Below are positions 34,451-41,096 of a DNA stretch of 41,096 nt, in pieces. Origin of the DNA: Planctomycetota bacterium (GTDB lineage Bacteria; Planctomycetota; Phycisphaerae; Sedimentisphaerales; Anaerobacaceae); assembly GCA_030641115.1 (NCBI GenBank), contig DAOWID010000084.1:1-41096 (forward strand), given 5' to 3'. The position numbers and the translations under genes were made by a program. The notes under the pieces were generated by a model that saw nothing but the letters and a program-made list of their open reading frames with translations, was not told the origin of the DNA and searched no databases. Each line of letters starts with the position of its first letter. Positions within the stretch are counted from its first letter, which is position 1.

Positions 34451-35884
34451 TTACACCTTAAACTCCTCCGGTGCAAACTCAACCTTCCTACCCTCTATTA
34501 TTGCGTCGTTGGCCTTCAGCACGGCAACTGCCGTCTCGTATCCGACCTCGCCGGGGCAGTTCAGCTTCGCCTTACCCCGAATCGCATCAAAAAAGTTCTT
34601 CAGGTGAGGCTGATGAACGTGCTTCGTGCATCTCTGCAGAAGCGGATGTGGCCAGAGAACCTTGGTACCGCCAAGTACAAGAATTCTCTTATCCTTGCAC
34701 ACTGTAGGCAGCTCGAATTGCCCGCCAATCAGTTTCTGCCTGATGCAGTTGTTCCATCTCTTCATCACCGCATCATCGGACCTGGCGTAGTCCTCGATGC
34801 AGACCCAGCCATTATTTTCATCGGTGGCAAATTCCGATATCAACAACGTGCCGACGTCCCCCATAAACGTCTCGTAGTACTGGCCGTAGGTGCCCCAGCA
34901 GGTAGTGTTGAGAACCTGGTAAAACGCCCGCACACTACCTTGGTCGGTCTGGTAATCATAGATTGACATCACGTTTTCGTTGTGCTGGTAGTTGAAATAA
35001 TCATTAGCGCCGCTGGCCAAAACCGACTTCGGCTTCACCTGGCCAAGAAACCAGTTGAAGACATCTATCTGATGCGACCCCAGATCACCCAGCGGACCAC
35101 CGCCGAACTTCTCATACCAACGCCAGTTCACCAGCTCATCCATAGAGTCATAACCGTGCTTTTTCAGTGCTGCTTCATCCATCCATATCCTCTGGTTTGG
35201 CAAAGGAACCTTATGTGAGGACACGCTTCGGTTCCACTGGGCGTTAATGTTCAGCAGCTTTCCCAAGAGTCTGTGCTCACGAATGAGTTTCTCAGCGACC
35301 TGGTACCGTGGATTACTCCGCCGCTGATGGCCAATCTGCAAAAGCCTTTTCGTCTCTCTCGCTGTCTGCACCATCTTTTTGGCGTCTTGAAGGTTGTTCG
35401 ACATTTCCTTTTCGCAGTACACGTGCAGCCCCGCTTTGAGGCAGGCAATAGTCATCGGGGCGTGCAGCCAATCGGGAGTGGTGATGATCGCCGCATGAAG
35501 GTACTTCTCCTTGGCGAGCATCTCTTCATAGCTCTCATACGCGGTGACATCGTGCTTCCTGGCGATCTTGAGTCTTCTGGAAATGTATTTCAGTTTGTAC
35601 GGGAAGATATCGCAGACGGCCTTGAACCGAATGCCGTCTGTCTTATCCGTCCCGGTCTCAAAAATGGCGTCCATGAGTCGGCCGCACTGCACCCCCAAGC
35701 CGATCAGAGCCACGTTCATATTATCAACCTTACGGTTGTCGCTCTGGCCAAAAACTGCCGGATTTAGTACCAGACCTGCCCCTGCAGTCGCGGTCGATTT
35801 CAAGAATCTGCGACGGTCAACACAGTCACCCGCGCTTTCATTATGTTCTTTGTTATCTGTCACGACTCTGCCCAATGTCGTCAT
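34451..35884 (-). CDS. Tat-exported Gfo/Idh/MocA family oxidoreductase
   Basis: Tat motif 'DRRRFLKSTATAGAGLVLNP'; 'MNVALIGLGVQCGRLMDAIFE', 'GLHVYCEKEMSNNLQDAKKMV'; ATG at 35884 chosen over 35932. Confidence 0.9.
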   Translation of the reverse strand: MTTLGRVVTDNKEHNESAGDCVDRRRFLKSTATAGAGLVLNPAVFGQSDNRKVDNMNVALIGLGVQCGRLMDAIFETGTDKTDGIRFKAVCDIFPYKLKYISRRLKIARKHDVTAYESYEEMLAKEKYLHAAIITTPDWLHAPMTIACLKAGLHVYCEKEMSNNLQDAKKMVQTARETKRLLQIGHQRRSNPRYQVAEKLIREHRLLGKLLNINAQWNRSVSSHKVPLPNQRIWMDEAALKKHGYDSMDELVNWRWYEKFGGGPLGDLGSHQIDVFNWFLGQVKPKSVLASGANDYFNYQHNENVMSIYDYQTDQGSVRAFYQVLNTTCWGTYGQYYETFMGDVGTLLISEFATDENNGWVCIEDYARSDDAVMKRWNNCIRQKLIGGQFELPTVCKDKRILVLGGTKVLWPHPLLQRCTKHVHQPHLKNFFDAIRGKAKLNCPGEVGYETAVAVLKANDAIIEGRKVEFAPEEFKV

Positions 35885-35927
35885 TAAGAATTTAGAGCCT
35901 ATAACAAAATGAATATATGTTTGTGTC

Positions 35928-36050
35928 GTCATCCTGAGCGAAGCGAAGGATCTGGGTTACAGATGAGAACCTTCGTACTTTCTTTAGCCAGATTCTTCGC
36001 TTCACTCCGTTCCGCTCAGATCTGTCCTTGAGCAAAACGAAGGAATGACA
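35928..36050. repeat. Family C palindromic element between the two Tat-Gfo genes
   Basis: 'gtcatcctgagcgaagcgaaggatctgg ... ccttgagcaaaacgaaggaatgaca'. Confidence 0.7.
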
Positions 36051-36099
36051 TTATTTGATTATGTTAGACGTTCTTAGCTCTTGCCCTGCGTAGGCTATT

Positions 36100-37464
36100 C
36101 TAAACCTCAAATTCGCCTGGTTTGAACTCGACCTTCCGGCCCGTTTCGACTGCTTCGTTGACCTTTAGTACGGTGACAGCCGTTTCGTATCCGATTTCCG
36201 CAGGGCAGTTGAGTTTCGCCTTGCCGCGAACGGCATCGAAGAAGTTCTCGAGGTGAGGCTGATGGTAGGGTTTGTCCATCGTCACCGGCAAATTGTACTG
36301 CGCCACCGGCACCGTCTCGCGCACATCGAGCAATGTCGCACCGGCTTCGGGCTTTTCTTCCTTCTTAGGGGGCTCGCTCAAGTAGCCCAGCTTGACCCAT
36401 CTGGCCCACTCAGGTGCCGCCGGTTCCTGATACACATTACCCCTGCCGGCAGATTCCGATATCGCCAATGTCCCCTCATCACCCATGAACGTTTCAAAAT
36501 ATCCCTGGCTGCTGTTGGTCGTTATCGTCTGATAGAATGCTCTAATCGCTCCCTTCTTATTAGCTGCGTATTCGTAATCGTACTCATAAATGGCCATCAC
36601 CGTATCGTACCACTCACGGCCGTCCCAGTAGTCAATGCCTCCGCTGGCCATGACGGATTTGGGAGTCGCACCGAGGAACCAGTTATATATGTCGATCTGG
36701 TGCGAGCCGAGATCCACGATGGGACCACCGCCGAGCCCCTTGTACCACCGCCAGTTCTTGAACTGCTGCATCGACTTGAATCCAAACTTGTCAAGCGTTG
36801 CCTGGTCGATGACGGCCTTTTTAGGCCAGAGCCTAAATTCGCACTTCGCTTTGCTGCGATTCCACTGTCCATTGATCGTCGTAATCCGCCCCAACAGCTT
36901 GGCCTCTTTGACTAACTTCTCGTAGCAGAATATATATCGCGGGTTGCTGCGACGCTGATGCCCAATCTGCAGCAGCTTTTTGGTTTGCCTGGCCGCCTCG
37001 ACCATCTTGCGGGCGCCCTCGAGAGTGTTGGACATCTCCTTTTCACAATAGACGTCCAGGCCGGCCTTCAGACATGATACAGCGTGCTCAGCGTGCCAGA
37101 AATCCGGCGTGGCGATTAGCACCGCATCGAGGTCTTTTTCCTTGTCCAGCATCTCTTTGTAGTCCAAATAGGTATTGTGCTCGTGCTTATACGCCTTCAG
37201 TGTGCGTGAGACCCGCCTTTGATTATAAGCCTCCCAGATGTCACATACCGCCTTGAAGCGAATGCCCGGCATCTTCAGGCAGGCTGTCATCAACACTTGT
37301 CCCTGTTCGCCTCCGCCGAGCAAGGCCACGTTTATGTCATCTACCTTGCTGCCGGCTGCTTGTCCCAAAATCGCCGGCGAAAATACCAAGCCCGCCCCTG
37401 CTGCCGCCGTAGAATGTAGGAAACTACGTCTGTTGATCTGTCTGTTATTCTTCTGCTCGTTCAT
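36100..37464 (-). CDS. Tat-exported Gfo/Idh/MocA family oxidoreductase
   Basis: Tat motif 'NRRSFLHSTAAAGAGLVFSPAILGQ'; 'GLDVYCEKEMSNTLEGARKMVEAARQTKKLLQIGHQRRSNPRY'. Confidence 0.92.
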   Translation of the reverse strand: MNEQKNNRQINRRSFLHSTAAAGAGLVFSPAILGQAAGSKVDDINVALLGGGEQGQVLMTACLKMPGIRFKAVCDIWEAYNQRRVSRTLKAYKHEHNTYLDYKEMLDKEKDLDAVLIATPDFWHAEHAVSCLKAGLDVYCEKEMSNTLEGARKMVEAARQTKKLLQIGHQRRSNPRYIFCYEKLVKEAKLLGRITTINGQWNRSKAKCEFRLWPKKAVIDQATLDKFGFKSMQQFKNWRWYKGLGGGPIVDLGSHQIDIYNWFLGATPKSVMASGGIDYWDGREWYDTVMAIYEYDYEYAANKKGAIRAFYQTITTNSSQGYFETFMGDEGTLAISESAGRGNVYQEPAAPEWARWVKLGYLSEPPKKEEKPEAGATLLDVRETVPVAQYNLPVTMDKPYHQPHLENFFDAVRGKAKLNCPAEIGYETAVTVLKVNEAVETGRKVEFKPGEFEV

Positions 37465-37683
37465 TGTACTCTTGTTAACCTCACAAATTTAACAAATTGA
37501 TTTTGACTCTACTCGTCTACATTATTGTCCCGTTGTTGGTTGCCGTCAAGGAGACGTTCTGCAATTTTTATTTAGGGGTCGTCATTGACAACTCTGGCAG
37601 CGTTAGCATCAACCATCGCTACAAGTATTATTGCGCCGCAGGCGGATATGTTACACAAGACAGCAGGAATAATCATACAAAAT

Positions 37684-37901
37684 GCGTAACCGTTCACGGG
37701 GTAAATGTGCTGTTTTATGTCATTGCGAGGTCCGCCTTTGGCGGGCCGCGACAATCTCAATCTTTACATTTTAGATTGCGGAGCCTGTTGCGAGCGAAGC
37801 GAAGCAATCCCAGGATGCGAGTTTGCTTCGGCACTTTGTGCCTCGCAACCGTAAAACTCCTCGCAATGACCCCAAGAACGCAACTTATACGCCGTGAACG
37901 G

Positions 37902-37906
<5 letters not shown>
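37684..37906. repeat. Nested family B element, copy 2 (long, opposite orientation)
   Basis: Outer arms 'gcgtaaccgttcacgggg' / 'gccgtgaacggttacg'; same inner core plus about 65-70 bp extra. Confidence 0.85.
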
Positions 37907-39323
<1,417 letters not shown>

Positions 39324-39366
39324 TCGTCGGTACCTCATTGCAATTAACCTTAGAATTCCTAACAAA

Positions 39367-39462
39367 ATGAGATTGCTTCGCTTCGCTCGCAATGACATCC
39401 CATCATAGTCATTGCGAGGAGTCCGCCGAAGGTCCGCCTGTGGCGGAACGAAGCAATCTCAT
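39367..39462. repeat. 96-bp family B palindrome with perfect 14-bp ends
   Basis: ATGAGATTGCTTCG / CGAAGCAATCTCAT around 'ctcgcaatgacatcccatcatagtcattgcgag'. Confidence 0.85.
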
Positions 39463-39501
39463 TGACGGTAGAGTATTGGCGTTTCATTTTGTCAGAGCCT
39501 C

Positions 39502-40932
39502 TTACTTAAATGATTTGATCTTAAGATTCTTGAACCATATTGGGTTGCCGTGGTACTGCAAGCCCAGGTGTCCTTCGCGCGGCATATCCTTGTAGGCGGT
39601 GCGGAACTTATTCCTGGTTCCCGGTGGATCAGGATTCTTGCCGGGCTCGGTCCAGCGATCCAGATCCATGTCGATGATATCTTCACCGTCGAGATTCACA
39701 TAAATCTTATTGTCCAGACAGGTGATGATGTAGTGGTTCCACTGGCCGGGTTTTTTCGCAGCCATCTTCGAGGGCGAGAGACAGTCGTAAATGGCTCCGC
39801 ATTGGCCGTGCTTTGACCCGTCGGTGGTGGCGTGAATTTGGACTTCAATAGCGGTGTTGATCCAGTTCCTTATACTGCCGGTGCGGATAAAGACACCACT
39901 GTTGCCCCTTTCGGGGACTTTGAAGTCAAGTTCGAGCGTGAAGTTGCCGTAGCGTTCTTTGGTCCAGATGTCGCCGTGACCATCAGGTGTGGGTGAAAGG
40001 ACGCCATCTGCGTTAAAAGCCCAGGAGTCAGGCTCCATTACGGCATTCGAAAGGTCCTTCTTGAAGATGTCTTTGTACTCGGCGTCACTCAGCTCAGCTG
40101 CGGTCTTTCTAAAGAACTCCACACACTTCTTTATCTCCGGCATAGAGTTTAGCCAATTGTGTTCATACTCAATCGAGAACACGCCCTTGAAGTTCTGTCG
40201 GCTCAGCTCAGCCAGCATCGCCTTGGCATCACCGGCACCCGTGCCCCAAATCACATCGTGTGCCCCGCCTCCGACCTTATTGAGATCCTTAAAGTGCAGG
40301 CTGACGATCCGACCCCTGAGCTTTTTCAGGGCTTCGACCGGGTTAATACCGGAACGCATCCAGTGCCCCGTGTCCGCACATGCGCCGATCAGCTTACTGC
40401 GTCCTTCACAAACTTTCAGCACCGTGTCCGGACTCCAGTAGCGGGATGGCTTGGGATGATTGTGAATTGCCACTTTAATCTTATATTCCTTGCACAATTT
40501 CTCTATCAGGTCAAACGCGTCCTCCGGCGGCTCCGAAACAATCGTCTCAATCCCCATCTCTCTGGCAAAGTTGAATACATTTCGGCATTCCGCCTCGTTA
40601 TTGGGCAATCCTACTACTCCGTAGTTCACCAGCTTCACACCGGCGTCTTGCAGCTTCCGCTTGACTTGAGTTTTTGCCGCCGCCGACATGTTGTGGTGGA
40701 ACTTGACATCGCGTGTGTCCTTACTGAGCGTCTGGCCCGGATAGGCCTCGATGCAGCGCAGGCCGAGCGCCTTGTTCTTGTCTACCGCCTCAAAAAACGT
40801 AAAGCGGTTGAAGCTATAAGCCTGCATGCCAAGTCGCCAGTTCTCCTGGCTGTCAGCGTATGCTCTCGGCAAAAAGTTGATACAAACGGCAGACACCGCC
40901 AATGCAACAATAAACTTCGCTCTTGTGCTCAT
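39502..40932 (-). CDS. Exported sugar phosphate isomerase/epimerase-like TIM barrel fused to a DUF1080 domain
   Basis: N-terminal 'WRLGMQAYSFNRFTFFEAVDKNKALGLRCIEAYPGQ...GACADTGHWMRSGINPVEALKKLRGRIVSLHFKDLN'; C-terminal 'ERYGNFTLELDFKVPERGNSGVFIRTG...PREGHLGLQYHGNPIWFKNLKIK'. Confidence 0.88.
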   Translation of the reverse strand: MSTRAKFIVALAVSAVCINFLPRAYADSQENWRLGMQAYSFNRFTFFEAVDKNKALGLRCIEAYPGQTLSKDTRDVKFHHNMSAAAKTQVKRKLQDAGVKLVNYGVVGLPNNEAECRNVFNFAREMGIETIVSEPPEDAFDLIEKLCKEYKIKVAIHNHPKPSRYWSPDTVLKVCEGRSKLIGACADTGHWMRSGINPVEALKKLRGRIVSLHFKDLNKVGGGAHDVIWGTGAGDAKAMLAELSRQNFKGVFSIEYEHNWLNSMPEIKKCVEFFRKTAAELSDAEYKDIFKKDLSNAVMEPDSWAFNADGVLSPTPDGHGDIWTKERYGNFTLELDFKVPERGNSGVFIRTGSIRNWINTAIEVQIHATTDGSKHGQCGAIYDCLSPSKMAAKKPGQWNHYIITCLDNKIYVNLDGEDIIDMDLDRWTEPGKNPDPPGTRNKFRTAYKDMPREGHLGLQYHGNPIWFKNLKIKSFK

Positions 40933-40964
40933 TTCTCTTTCTCCAATGGCTAAAATTTAGGTTA

Positions 40965-41096
40965 ACTAGTTCCTGTTACGGAAACAGCATTCGTCATTCC
41001 TGCGAAAGCAGGAATCCAGCTTTTTCGCCGTAGACCCCTGCTCCCCGCTTCCGCGGGGACAAGTTTACACCTGCGAAAGCAGGTACAGGGGTGACA
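40965..41096. repeat. Family A element, truncated by the window end
   Basis: 'actagttcctgttacggaaacag' arm, then 'tcattcctgcgaaagcaggaatccagc...ccccgcttccgcggggacaagtttacacctgcgaaagcagg'. Confidence 0.85.

Noticed and set aside
39326-39398. N-terminal extension of the double-DUF1080 ORF
   Set aside because: Encoded largely by the family B palindrome; a better start with GAGG is at 39323.

Overview
The window looks like a chromosomal segment from an uncultured Planctomycetota-like bacterium (inference from gene content: Tat-exported Gfo/Idh/MocA oxidoreductases, DUF1080 proteins, a DUF2490 protein, an Agl23-like protein). Housekeeping and metabolic genes: two FtsX/LolC-type permeases, lysS, an S41 C-terminal processing protease, class II fructose-bisphosphate aldolase, an LptD-like outer-membrane protein, pilT, scpA, an NfnAB-type flavoprotein pair, a Tat-exported mannonate dehydratase-like protein, a NapH-like polyferredoxin, DUF1015 plus a class V aminotransferase, GT2, apbE, an Agl23-like membrane protein, a discoidin-like lipoprotein, a CodB-like transporter, a heptaheme cytochrome c with a cytochrome b, and a Gfo/Idh/MocA + DUF1080 sugar-processing cluster. 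No rRNA, tRNA, CRISPR array, transposase or recognisable defence system was seen. The most unusual signal is the density and behaviour of small palindromic repeats without a visible transposase. Several families recur. Some copies lie in frame inside conserved protein genes (LysS OB-fold region, LptD-like N-terminal region, N-terminus of the Agl23-like protein), resembling the in-frame palindromic elements known from Rickettsia. Other copies supply stop codons or abut start codons. A 173-bp element with perfect 29-bp terminal inverted repeats and an inverted pair of nested elements around two paralogous oxidoreductase genes are also notable. All family assignments are from reading the protein sequences, without database searches.
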